DNA from: Clostridia bacterium
GTDB taxonomy: Bacteria; Bacillota_A; Clostridia; Oscillospirales; CAG-272
Assembly (NCBI GenBank): GCA_017468115.1
Contig: JAFUJS010000015.1
Coordinates: forward strand, 1-64,000
Reading direction: 5' to 3'
DNA length: 64,000 bases
The notes beneath the pieces were generated by a model, which was not told where the DNA came from, made no database searches, and saw only the letters and a list, made by a program, of their open reading frames with translations. The stretch's first letter is position 1. Each line of letters opens with the position of its first letter. Shown here one piece after another: positions 33,246-40,409 of the stretch. A program made the position numbers and the translations under genes.

Positions 33246-33274
33246 TGTATGCAGGCGTAAAAACCCTGCATACA
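33246..33274 (+). other. Hairpin between pgk and tpiA
   Basis: Perfect ten-base stem TGTATGCAGG/CCTGCATACA with a nine-base loop. It lacks a full T run, so it looks like an mRNA processing or stability element or a partial terminator that sets pgk above tpiA. Confidence 0.6.
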
Positions 33275-33355
33275 TTGATTTTATTGGCTTTTTAGCTATC
33301 TTATCAACAAATTTACATATGAACAACTATTAATATGAATACGGAGAAATAAAAA

Positions 33356-34111
33356 ATGAGAAGAAAAGTTATTGCAGGAAACTGGAAAATGAATATGACT
33401 CCAAGCCAGGCTAAGGCTCTTATTGAGGAGACAAAGCCACTTGTTGCAGGTAAGGATAATTGCGACATTATCTTCTGTGTACCATTCGTTGACATCTACG
33501 CAGCACAAGAGGCTGCAAAGGGCTCCAACATCAAAATCGGTGCAGAGAATGTTCACTTTGCTGAAAAGGGCGCTTACACTGGCGAAATTTCCGCAGAGAT
33601 GCTTAAGGAGTGTGGCGTTCAGTACGTTATTATCGGCCACAGCGAGAGAAGACAATACTTTGGCGAAACTGATGAAACAGTAAACCTCAGAACAAAGGCA
33701 GCTCTTAATGCTGGTCTTACAGTTATCCTTTGCCTCGGCGAGGTTAAGGACGAAAGACTCAACGGCATTACAGACGAGGTTGTTTCTATGCAAACAAAGC
33801 TTGCTCTTAAGGACGTAACTGCTGAGCAGCTTAAGAACGTAATCATCGCATACGAGCCGGTATGGGCTATCGGTACAGGTCTTACTGCTACACCTGAGCA
33901 GGCTGACGAAACCTGTGGCACAATCAGAAACACAATCAAGTCCCTCTATGGCGATAAAGCAGCTGAGGAAATCACCATTCAATACGGTGGCTCCATGAAC
34001 GCAGCAAATGCAGCAGAGCTTCTTGCTAAGGAGAATGTTGACGGCGGTCTTATCGGCGGCGCATCTTTAAAGGCTAAGGATTTTTCAATTATCGTTTCCG
34101 CCGCTCAGTAA
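33356..34111 (+). CDS. tpiA: Triosephosphate isomerase
   Basis: Interconverts dihydroxyacetone phosphate and glyceraldehyde 3-phosphate. The 251-residue barrel has AGNWKMN (Lys11 area), IIGHSERRQYFGE with the electrophilic His, and AYEPVWAIGTG with catalytic Glu, then GGSMNAANA and GGLIGGASL phosphate loops. Strong codon bias like pgk. RBS ACGGAGA, 9 bases before the ATG. It would also handle DHAP from the G1P dehydrogenase seen at 4764. Confidence 0.97.
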   Translation: MRRKVIAGNWKMNMTPSQAKALIEETKPLVAGKDNCDIIFCVPFVDIYAAQEAAKGSNIKIGAENVHFAEKGAYTGEISAEMLKECGVQYVIIGHSERRQYFGETDETVNLRTKAALNAGLTVILCLGEVKDERLNGITDEVVSMQTKLALKDVTAEQLKNVIIAYEPVWAIGTGLTATPEQADETCGTIRNTIKSLYGDKAAEEITIQYGGSMNAANAAELLAKENVDGGLIGGASLKAKDFSIIVSAAQ

Positions 34112-34234
34112 TTGACGCACAACAAGCTACGAAATACGTCGTTGCTTCGCACATACGACCTTGACGTACACTAAGTACGCCGTCGTCTGCATGCTTACGA
34201 TGCGCCTAGTCTTTCTTGCTTCTTGGGTGTCAAT
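34111..34234. repeat. Non-coding 124-bp element with imperfect terminal inverted repeats
   Basis: It begins ATTGACGCACAACAAG and ends CTTGCTTCTTGGGTGTCAAT, whose complement shares ATTGAC and much of the rest. Inside are GTAC palindromic pieces (CGTAC-5 bases-GTACG near 34163). Overlaps the tpiA stop by one base. No coding potential; possibly a mobile or repeated element. Confidence 0.4.
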
Positions 34235-34307
34235 GTAAAAAAGGTTCTAACTTCCAATTGAGCCTTAATAAGCCTCGAGCTTCTAAGATTCAAACATTTA
34301 TGTGAAT

Positions 34308-34336
34308 AAAAAAGGGTGCCTAGGCATCCTTTTTTT
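34308..34336 (+). terminator. Terminator of pgk-tpiA
   Basis: Stem AAAAAAGGGTG/CATCCTTTTTT with a CCTAGG loop and T run. Confidence 0.85.
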
Positions 34337-34412
34337 GTGTAATTTTGTTTTAACTACGATAAAAAGGGTTAAAAAGTTGTGCAATTTAGCTAAATTTGTG
34401 CATATTGCTATG

Positions 34413-34441
34413 TTGACAAATATTTTATATAATGCTATAAT
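34413..34441 (+). promoter_or_regulatory. Consensus promoter of the secreted LRR protein
   Basis: TTGACA, 17 bases, TATAAT; a leader of about 57 bases follows before the ATG at 34505. Confidence 0.85.
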
Positions 34442-34504
34442 TAATCTGTAAGATTATATTTTTATAATATAAATCTATCCTTTTTAACCTAAATGGGGTG
34501 TGTA

Positions 34505-37378
34505 ATGATGAAAAACAAGACTAAAATCTTAATTACGCTAGCTATGGTGGCGGTTTTTGTTATGCTCTTTGCAATAACAAGTATGGCGCTGGAAATAAAT
34601 TTAACCTTTAAGACTAGTGACGATAAGGTCGACACAAGCTACGGCGAGAAGGGCGTTTTGGAGATAGAGGCAGGCGTGCCCTACAAGCTTCCTACGAAAA
34701 CGGTTGATGCGGGCTATTCCTTTAACTGGTACACACCTGACGGTCGTGCTTGGGAGGGTGGTACTGAGGTTGTTTTCTATGAGGACACCACTATCAGACA
34801 AATCACACTACTTGATGTATCTGATTTTGCAACCTTCAAGACCTGCGCAGGTAATGGTACTGCAATGCGTCTTACCGAGGATATTGAGGGTGCCGGCAGA
34901 GTTACCACAGTCAACTGGGGCATTGCAAGAGTTTTCTTGAATGGTCATAACATTAACATAACAGGCACAAGTACAGCATTCGGTGGAGACAGAACAGGTA
35001 TTATGTTCTATGGCTCCGGTAAGGTTACATACTCCGGTGGAGAATTCCTGCTTGCAAGAAACCACGGTTGGGGTGGTGACTGCTGTCGTTTGTTCATTGG
35101 TAGAGACGTTATTGTTGAGGCACCTAACGCAATTTTGATTCACGATAACAACGGCTACGTTTCACAGGGCTACCCATACCTTCAGATATATGGTAAGGCT
35201 ACCTGTAAAATAGCAATGCAGATGGGACATAGCACACAGTGCGGCCCACGTCTTGAGGTAAATGAAGGGGCTGTGCTTTTCATCAACGAAAAGCTTACAA
35301 ACCAAACCTCATCAGGTAATAACATTAAGGTTAATCTAAGAGGCGGTTCAATCGTAATGACCAACTCTACATATAGCTTCTTCCGTGATACAAAGGCGAC
35401 ATACACAATCACCGGCGGTAGCTATTCACTCGAGGGAGAGGACCAAATTGAGCTTTCCACAACAATTGATATCACCACCCTTATGCTGGTTGATTTCAAG
35501 ATTGATGGTGTGGACTACAAGGCGGTTGTTCCTAAGGATTGTAACGCAGGCACCCATAGCTTTAAGCTGATTCAAACAACTGCCTCAACCTGTGGCAGTA
35601 TTACAGAGGAGGTTCATCAATGTGAGGGCTGCTCACACAAGATAACCTTCAGATACGGTACCTTTGGCACTCACGAATACGAATTTTCCGACAAGAAGGA
35701 TGCCACAAAGACAGAGCTTGGCTGGGAAAGATATGTTTGTAAGACCTGTAAGAGCGCTGAATACAGAGTTCTTAAGTATGACCCTGCAAACGACACAATC
35801 AAGGTTACAGTATTAAACGGCTCCGGACAGAGTGTTGATGTTGATGCGGTTATTAAGGACATCTTCACACTGACCGAAACCTCAACAGGCTATAGCATTA
35901 CAGACATTAAGGCATTTGGCGACTACACAGTAGACTCAATCAAGACAATCATAATTCCAATCGGTGTTGTTAGTGTTAACTTTGGCACAAACAGAGCCGG
36001 CGTTAAGGAAATTATAATCGACGACGGCGCTATTGTTACAATCGAAAGCCTTGCAAAGCTGACCGCTCTTGAAACCATAACAATAAAGCAGGCGACAGTT
36101 ACCTTTAATGCAAAATGTGCACCAAGCACCTTGAAAACGATCAACTCCACGGTTGAGGGTGCAAATGTTACCTTCTTAAAGGAAGCATTTACCGAAATAA
36201 CAAGCGTTTCAGCGCTTAACTTAACAAAAAACAGCACATACACCTTCGGACAGGACAGCTTTAAGAAAACAACTATCAAAAAGCTTCATTTCCCGGACGG
36301 TGCAAATGTTACCTTCTCACAAAATGCCGCATTCTATGAGGCAGGCGTTGAGGAGCTATACTTCGGCACAGGCATTACAAGCATTGCGGGCAGCACCTTC
36401 TATGGCAACGCAAATCTTAAGAGCATTGTTCTAATGAGCATTACCTCAATTGGCGACTCTGCCTTTGAGGGTATTGCCGAGGGCGCATATGTATATCATC
36501 ATGCAGACAGCCTGTCAGCCGGTAATAATAGCTTTAAGAATATCAAAAATCTTTCAGTTTATACTATTGCAAAGCTTGAAAATGCAAATGCATTTGTAAG
36601 CAGCACAGGCTTCCAAATCCACTATGGTATTAAGCACGCATACACCGCAAAAATCGTAGATGCAAGCTGTACTCAGGAGGGTGGCACATATTACGAAACC
36701 GCTTGTCCCTGTGGCGAGGTTAAGGATGCTATTTATAAGCTCTTTACAGGCGCAATAACCACTAGCACCAACTACACAGTTGTTGAAATGGTTAAATATG
36801 TTACACCAAAGAGCGCTCATAATTTGACAGTTCTTCTTGATATCAGATACGATAGCGGCTATACAAATATGGGTACAGGCGTGTACGAGTGCTCCTTCTG
36901 CTATGGCGAAATCGACGAGAGTGAGCCCACACAGTCCCCACTTCTTTGCTGCTATGGCTTTGCAACACGAGAATATCTGGATGCATATGGTATGTCTACA
37001 AGATATGAAATTAATCGTCAAGCAATAGATAGCTTTGTCTCTACAAACGGTGGCACCTTTGAAATCGGTATGGTTGTTGCGCTTAAGGACAGACTTGGCG
37101 CAAATACTCCTCTTAAGGCTGACGGTAGCGCACAGAGTGGCGTTATGAAGATTAACCTTACAAGCGGAAATACTGTATATTATGAGCTTGCGCTGACCGG
37201 CATTAAGGACACAATGCTTGAAAGCAGCTACGTTATGTGCTTCTACATAATTGACGGCAGTAGCATTAGCTACGTGCAGGACAACGAAACAATTAAGAAC
37301 CCAAGTGGTGTTTCATATAATGAAATTTATGATATTACCCACATAGAGGCTGTTGTTCCTGCATCAAATAAGGACTAA
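34505..37378 (+). CDS. Secreted leucine-rich-repeat surface protein
   Basis: 957 residues. Signal peptide at the N-terminus (MMKNKTKILITLAMVAVFVM, cleaved after about residue 30, TSMALE). A beta-helix-like region follows (GHNINITG, FYGSGKVTYSGGEFLLA; about 120-290), then C-x-x-C containing modules, BspA-type LRR_5 repeats (about 520-700; NANLKSIVLMSITSIGDSAFEG) and a C-terminal domain from about residue 820 that is shared with the protein at 57824. No sorting motif. Two start codons in tandem (34505, 34508) are preferred over 34493 because GGGGTG lies in front of them. Probably an adhesin or glycan binder. Confidence 0.85.
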   Translation: MMKNKTKILITLAMVAVFVMLFAITSMALEINLTFKTSDDKVDTSYGEKGVLEIEAGVPYKLPTKTVDAGYSFNWYTPDGRAWEGGTEVVFYEDTTIRQITLLDVSDFATFKTCAGNGTAMRLTEDIEGAGRVTTVNWGIARVFLNGHNINITGTSTAFGGDRTGIMFYGSGKVTYSGGEFLLARNHGWGGDCCRLFIGRDVIVEAPNAILIHDNNGYVSQGYPYLQIYGKATCKIAMQMGHSTQCGPRLEVNEGAVLFINEKLTNQTSSGNNIKVNLRGGSIVMTNSTYSFFRDTKATYTITGGSYSLEGEDQIELSTTIDITTLMLVDFKIDGVDYKAVVPKDCNAGTHSFKLIQTTASTCGSITEEVHQCEGCSHKITFRYGTFGTHEYEFSDKKDATKTELGWERYVCKTCKSAEYRVLKYDPANDTIKVTVLNGSGQSVDVDAVIKDIFTLTETSTGYSITDIKAFGDYTVDSIKTIIIPIGVVSVNFGTNRAGVKEIIIDDGAIVTIESLAKLTALETITIKQATVTFNAKCAPSTLKTINSTVEGANVTFLKEAFTEITSVSALNLTKNSTYTFGQDSFKKTTIKKLHFPDGANVTFSQNAAFYEAGVEELYFGTGITSIAGSTFYGNANLKSIVLMSITSIGDSAFEGIAEGAYVYHHADSLSAGNNSFKNIKNLSVYTIAKLENANAFVSSTGFQIHYGIKHAYTAKIVDASCTQEGGTYYETACPCGEVKDAIYKLFTGAITTSTNYTVVEMVKYVTPKSAHNLTVLLDIRYDSGYTNMGTGVYECSFCYGEIDESEPTQSPLLCCYGFATREYLDAYGMSTRYEINRQAIDSFVSTNGGTFEIGMVVALKDRLGANTPLKADGSAQSGVMKINLTSGNTVYYELALTGIKDTMLESSYVMCFYIIDGSSISYVQDNETIKNPSGVSYNEIYDITHIEAVVPASNKD

Positions 37379-37385
37379 ATAAAAT

Positions 37386-37418
37386 AAAAGGAAACGGACA
37401 AATGCCGTTTCCTTTTTT
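37386..37418 (+). terminator. Terminator after the secreted LRR protein
   Basis: Stem AAAGGAAACGG/CCGTTTCCTTT followed by T-rich sequence. Confidence 0.9.
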
Positions 37419-37480
37419 ATTGCATAAAGCAGGTCAAATACTGCCAAAATAATAATGTAATAAAACCAGCGAGGTAAAAA

Positions 37481-37747
37481 ATGAAGGAATTTACATTTAT
37501 TATAAAGGATAAAAATGGCTTGCATGCAAGACCGGCAGGTGCAATTTCTGCCACCTCAAAGACCTTTGAGTCAAGTATAGAAATCAGCGCAAACGGCAAG
37601 GTTGCGGATGGTAAAAGGCTCCTTTCCATCATGGCACTTGGGGCAAGATGCGACACAGAGCTTGCCTTCAAAATAGAGGGTCAGGACGAGGAAAGCGCCA
37701 AAAACGCATTGCTTGACGTATGCAAAGAGAAGCTGGGCGAAAAATGA
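37481..37747 (+). CDS. ptsH: PTS phosphocarrier HPr with Arg at position 46
   Basis: 88 residues; carries phosphate from Enzyme I to sugar-specific EIIA via His15 (NGLHARPAG). It aligns without gaps to Bacillus subtilis HPr, but the regulatory phosphorylation site Ser46 is replaced by Arg (ADGKRLLSIMALG); Ser49 is the nearest serine. Thus it may not be a substrate of HPr kinase or a CcpA co-regulator. RBS GAGGTAAAAA. The stop overlaps the ptsI start. Confidence 0.93.
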   Translation: MKEFTFIIKDKNGLHARPAGAISATSKTFESSIEISANGKVADGKRLLSIMALGARCDTELAFKIEGQDEESAKNALLDVCKEKLGEK

Positions 37748-39384
37748 ACGGAAGCAAAAGAATAAGGGGCGTTGGTGTAACCAGTCTCAAGGTCAGCGGC
37801 AGGCTTCTGTTTATTAAGAATGAAGGAGCTTACACAAGCAAGGAATATACCTTTGACCCTAAATTACAGTTAATAAGGCTTGACAAGGCAAGAGATAAGG
37901 CAAGGGACCAGCTTCTTGATTTGGAAGAGAGAACAAGACAGGTAATAGGCAAGGACGAGGCGGAGATTTTTGAAATTCATCGTATGCTGCTTGACGACGA
38001 GGATTTAATTGAAGCAATCACAAAGGAAATAAAGAAGGGTAGCTCCTGCGAAAGTGCGGTAGAGTCTGCCTGCATGCAATATTCAAAAATGCTAAAGGAC
38101 TTAAACGACCCCTACCTTTCCGAAAGGGCAAGCGACATTTTAGATATAAGGACACAGCTTCTTGCCGCACTTGATGAAAGGTCTAAAAAAGAGGAAAAGA
38201 AAGACACGTCTCCCTACATTTTGGTGGCAGAGGACCTAACCCCCACCCAAACCGCAAGGCTGGAAAGGGACAAAATCCTCGGCTTTGTTACCTTCGGTGG
38301 CTCCTCGTCCTCTCATAGTGCGATTCTAGCCCGTGCAATGGGTATACCCGCCCTTGTAGGCACGGGAAAAATCAGCTCCGAATACGACGGAAAATATGCG
38401 CTGTTGGATGCCACAAAGGGTGTGCTCACTCTTTGCCCTACAGAGGAGGAAAGAGAGCGCTTTTTAGAGGAAAGGGACAAGGCACAAAGGATTGCCAAGG
38501 AGCACGAAAGATACCTGCGCTCGATTATGAATAAGCCTGCCGTTACCCGTAGCGGACACAAAATAATGATATATGCGAATATAGAAAACGACAGAGAAAT
38601 TGAGGGAGCCTTGGCAAATGGTGCTGAGGGCATAGGTCTTTTGAGAAGTGAAATGCTTTATATGGCAAAAAAGACCTTCCCGACAGAGGATGAGCTGTTT
38701 CTCTCCTATAAAAAGGTGGCGGAGAAAATGGAGGGGCGCAGGGTGGTTATTCGCACCCTCGATATAGGCGCAGATAAGCAAGCGCCCTACTTCAATATTC
38801 CAAAGGAGGAAAACCCGGCGCTGGGACTAAGAGGCGTGCGAGTGTGCCTGAATAACAAGGAAATTTTCAAAACTCAGCTAAGGGCAATTTTAAGGGCATC
38901 CTACTTTGGCAGGGTGTCAGTTATGCTACCTATGGTGGTGTCGGTAAGCGAGATAAAGGAGTCCAAGGCTCTTATTGCAGAATCAATGAAGGAGCTGAAG
39001 GAGGAGGGAGAGCTGTTTGACGAGAAAATAGAGCTGGGTATAATGATAGAAACACCTGCCAGCGCCATTATGAGCGAGGAGCTTGCTAAGGAGGTGGACT
39101 TTTTCTCCGTGGGTACAAACGACCTGAGCCAATACACCTTGGCAACCGACAGGCAAAACCCAAATGTAAGTCAGATTTGCGATGAAAACACAGAGCCTGT
39201 ATTAAGGCTCATTAAAATGGCGACAGAATCAATTCATAAGACAGGGGGCTGGATTGGTGTTTGCGGAGAAATGGCGGCAGACCTGAGCCTAACCCAAAGA
39301 CTTGCAAAAATCGGAGTCGACGAGCTTTCGGTATCTGTGCCATATCTTTTAGGAATAAGAGGAAAGGTTAGTGAATGTATATGA
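37744..39384 (+). CDS. ptsI: PTS Enzyme I (phosphoenolpyruvate-protein phosphotransferase)
   Basis: Takes phosphate from PEP and passes it to HPr. His191 in GGSSSHSAILARAMGIPALVG is the phosphorylated residue, followed by the PEP-binding barrel (LLRSEMLYM, RTLDIGADKQ, GLRGVRVCL, FFSVGTNDLSQYTLATDR, GVCGEMAAD). The start at 37744 is chosen because ATGA overlaps the HPr stop; a start at 37720 would add eight poorly fitting residues. 546 residues, slightly shorter than the usual 570. Central member of ptsH-ptsI-EIIA. Confidence 0.95.
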   Translation: MNGSKRIRGVGVTSLKVSGRLLFIKNEGAYTSKEYTFDPKLQLIRLDKARDKARDQLLDLEERTRQVIGKDEAEIFEIHRMLLDDEDLIEAITKEIKKGSSCESAVESACMQYSKMLKDLNDPYLSERASDILDIRTQLLAALDERSKKEEKKDTSPYILVAEDLTPTQTARLERDKILGFVTFGGSSSSHSAILARAMGIPALVGTGKISSEYDGKYALLDATKGVLTLCPTEEERERFLEERDKAQRIAKEHERYLRSIMNKPAVTRSGHKIMIYANIENDREIEGALANGAEGIGLLRSEMLYMAKKTFPTEDELFLSYKKVAEKMEGRRVVIRTLDIGADKQAPYFNIPKEENPALGLRGVRVCLNNKEIFKTQLRAILRASYFGRVSVMLPMVVSVSEIKESKALIAESMKELKEEGELFDEKIELGIMIETPASAIMSEELAKEVDFFSVGTNDLSQYTLATDRQNPNVSQICDENTEPVLRLIKMATESIHKTGGWIGVCGEMAADLSLTQRLAKIGVDELSVSVPYLLGIRGKVSECI

Positions 39385-39842
39385 GTAAGGAAATGGAAAT
39401 AGGCACCGTAGCAGGTGGCGAGGTAATAGAGCTGAAAAAGGTAGGAGACGAGGTTTTTTCAAGCGGACTTTTAGGGGACGGAGTAGGCATAAAACCGACA
39501 CAGGGTAGCATATTTTCCCCTGTTGACGGGCAAATCATCACTGCACACGAGGCAGGGCACGCATACACCGTAATGTCAAGGGACGGCGCCGAGCTGTTAA
39601 TCCACATCGGCATTGACACAGTTGAGCTGTCAGGCAAGCATTTTTATCCAAAGGTTGGCATTGGTGACAGGGTGAAAAGAGGACAGCTCATTGCCAGAGT
39701 AGAGCTTGAGGAAATAGAGAAAAAGGGCTACGACACAGTTATTTCCCTGATAGTATCAAACGGCGAGGAAATAGAAATCACAAGCACAAGGCTAGGCAAG
39801 TGCCTTGCAAACGATACTATAATGACCTATAAAAAGATATGA
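39375..39842 (+). CDS. crr: PTS EIIA component, glucose/Crr family
   Basis: 155 residues of the EIIA-Glc fold; the active His77 is in LLIHIGIDTVEL and the second His of the pair in ITAHEAGHAYT. It begins 10 bases inside ptsI; the start 39375 is favoured by GGAAAGG at correct spacing, while ATG at 39381 overlaps the ptsI stop and is an alternative. No EIIB or EIIC domain is present here, so it must serve a permease encoded elsewhere, or act as a regulator. Confidence 0.92.
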   Translation: MYMSKEMEIGTVAGGEVIELKKVGDEVFSSGLLGDGVGIKPTQGSIFSPVDGQIITAHEAGHAYTVMSRDGAELLIHIGIDTVELSGKHFYPKVGIGDRVKRGQLIARVELEEIEKKGYDTVISLIVSNGEEIEITSTRLGKCLANDTIMTYKKI

Positions 39843-39861
39843 CAAAGTAAGGCTTGAATTG

Positions 39862-39890
39862 TTGACAAGGACATCAATTGGTGCTATTAT
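39862..39890 (+). promoter_or_regulatory. Consensus promoter with no sense gene downstream
   Basis: TTGACA, 17 bases, TATTAT. Transcription from near 39897 would run into the 3' end of the oppositely oriented XRE gene, giving a short or antisense RNA. Confidence 0.6.
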
Positions 39891-39925
39891 TAAAGCAGTA
39901 GCTTGTATTATTAATAATGAAAAAA

Positions 39926-39958
39926 TCCCGACAGGCCTCTTTCTCTCTGTCGGGATTT
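39926..39958 (-). terminator. Terminator of the small XRE gene
   Basis: Stem AAATCCCGACAG/CTGTCGGGATTT; the T run is on the minus strand, eight bases beyond the XRE stop. Confidence 0.85.
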
Positions 39959-39966
39959 CCTATAAA

Positions 39967-40218
39967 TTATTCTAGAGATTGAGCAAAAAGCTCGTCAATA
40001 CAAACACCCAGAACCTTTGCGATGTAATAAACCTCACGGTCTGTGGCGAATCGGACTTGCCCCTCCAATTTCGAATAACTGGTTGGGTTGATATTCAGAC
40101 CGGCTACCTGAAGGCGTGCGATAAAGTCCTTTTGCTTGATACCCTGCTCCTTGCGTAGCCTTTCTACATTTTGTCCGATAAGATTGGAGTCGCCATAAAT
40201 CTGCTTGCGTGTTTTCAT
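39967..40218 (-). CDS. Small XRE-family regulator
   Basis: 83 residues, a bare Cro/CI HTH: LIGQNVERLRKEQGIKQKDFIARLQ, then NINPTSYSKLEGQVRFATDREVYYIAKVLGVCIDELF. Divergent from the ABC exporter genes. Operator-like sites of the same 17-bp design overlap both promoters (40238-40254 and 40278-40294), so it probably represses itself and the exporter. TGAGGTTATG is the ribosome region. No sensing domain, so any signal must act on the HTH itself or on a partner. Confidence 0.85.
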   Translation of the reverse strand: MKTRKQIYGDSNLIGQNVERLRKEQGIKQKDFIARLQVAGLNINPTSYSKLEGQVRFATDREVYYIAKVLGVCIDELFAQSLE

Positions 40219-40237
40219 AGCATAACCTCAAAAAATT

Positions 40238-40254
40238 AATTCTTTTATGGAATT
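40238..40254. promoter_or_regulatory. 17-bp operator copy 2, over the XRE -10 box
   Basis: AATTCT-5 bases-GGAATT. It overlaps the minus-strand -10 box (TATAAT at 40257-40252) of the XRE gene. Confidence 0.6.
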
Positions 40255-40270
40255 ATACCATTAAAAGCTA

Positions 40271-40299
40271 TTGACAAAATTCCGTATTGGAATTATAAT
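40271..40299 (+). promoter_or_regulatory. Consensus promoter of the ABC exporter operon
   Basis: TTGACA, 17 bases, TATAAT. The spacer is almost filled by operator copy 1. Confidence 0.85.
40278..40294. promoter_or_regulatory. 17-bp operator copy 1, between -35 and -10 of the exporter promoter
   Basis: Perfect AATTCC-5 bases-GGAATT inverted repeat. The centre is 40 bases from that of copy 2. Confidence 0.7.
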
Positions 40300-40409
40300 G
40301 TTTATAAGTATGATTTATAACCAAGAAAGAGAAGCAAAGGCAAATATACCTGTAATCCTCTCTTGGAATGTAACCTTTATATAATATCTTGAAAGGAGAT
40401 GATGACCTT
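40300..40409 (+). other. Structured leader of the exporter mRNA
   Basis: CCAAGAAAGAG near 40321 can pair with CTCTCTTGG near 40358, enclosing about 25 bases. No known riboswitch recognised. It ends at AAAGGAGATGATG before the ATG at 40410. Confidence 0.35.

Noticed and set aside
33265..33290. Terminator between pgk and tpiA
   Set aside because: The hairpin is strong but the following sequence TTGATTTTATTGG is not a proper T run, so it was listed as an mRNA hairpin.
39921..39987. Small plus-strand ORF beginning MKKSRQASFS after the orphan promoter
   Set aside because: No ribosome site precedes it, and its codons are the arms of the XRE terminator hairpin.
40321..40366. Riboswitch in the exporter leader
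   Set aside because: Only one imperfect stem is visible and no conserved core of a known class is present, so it is described only as structured.
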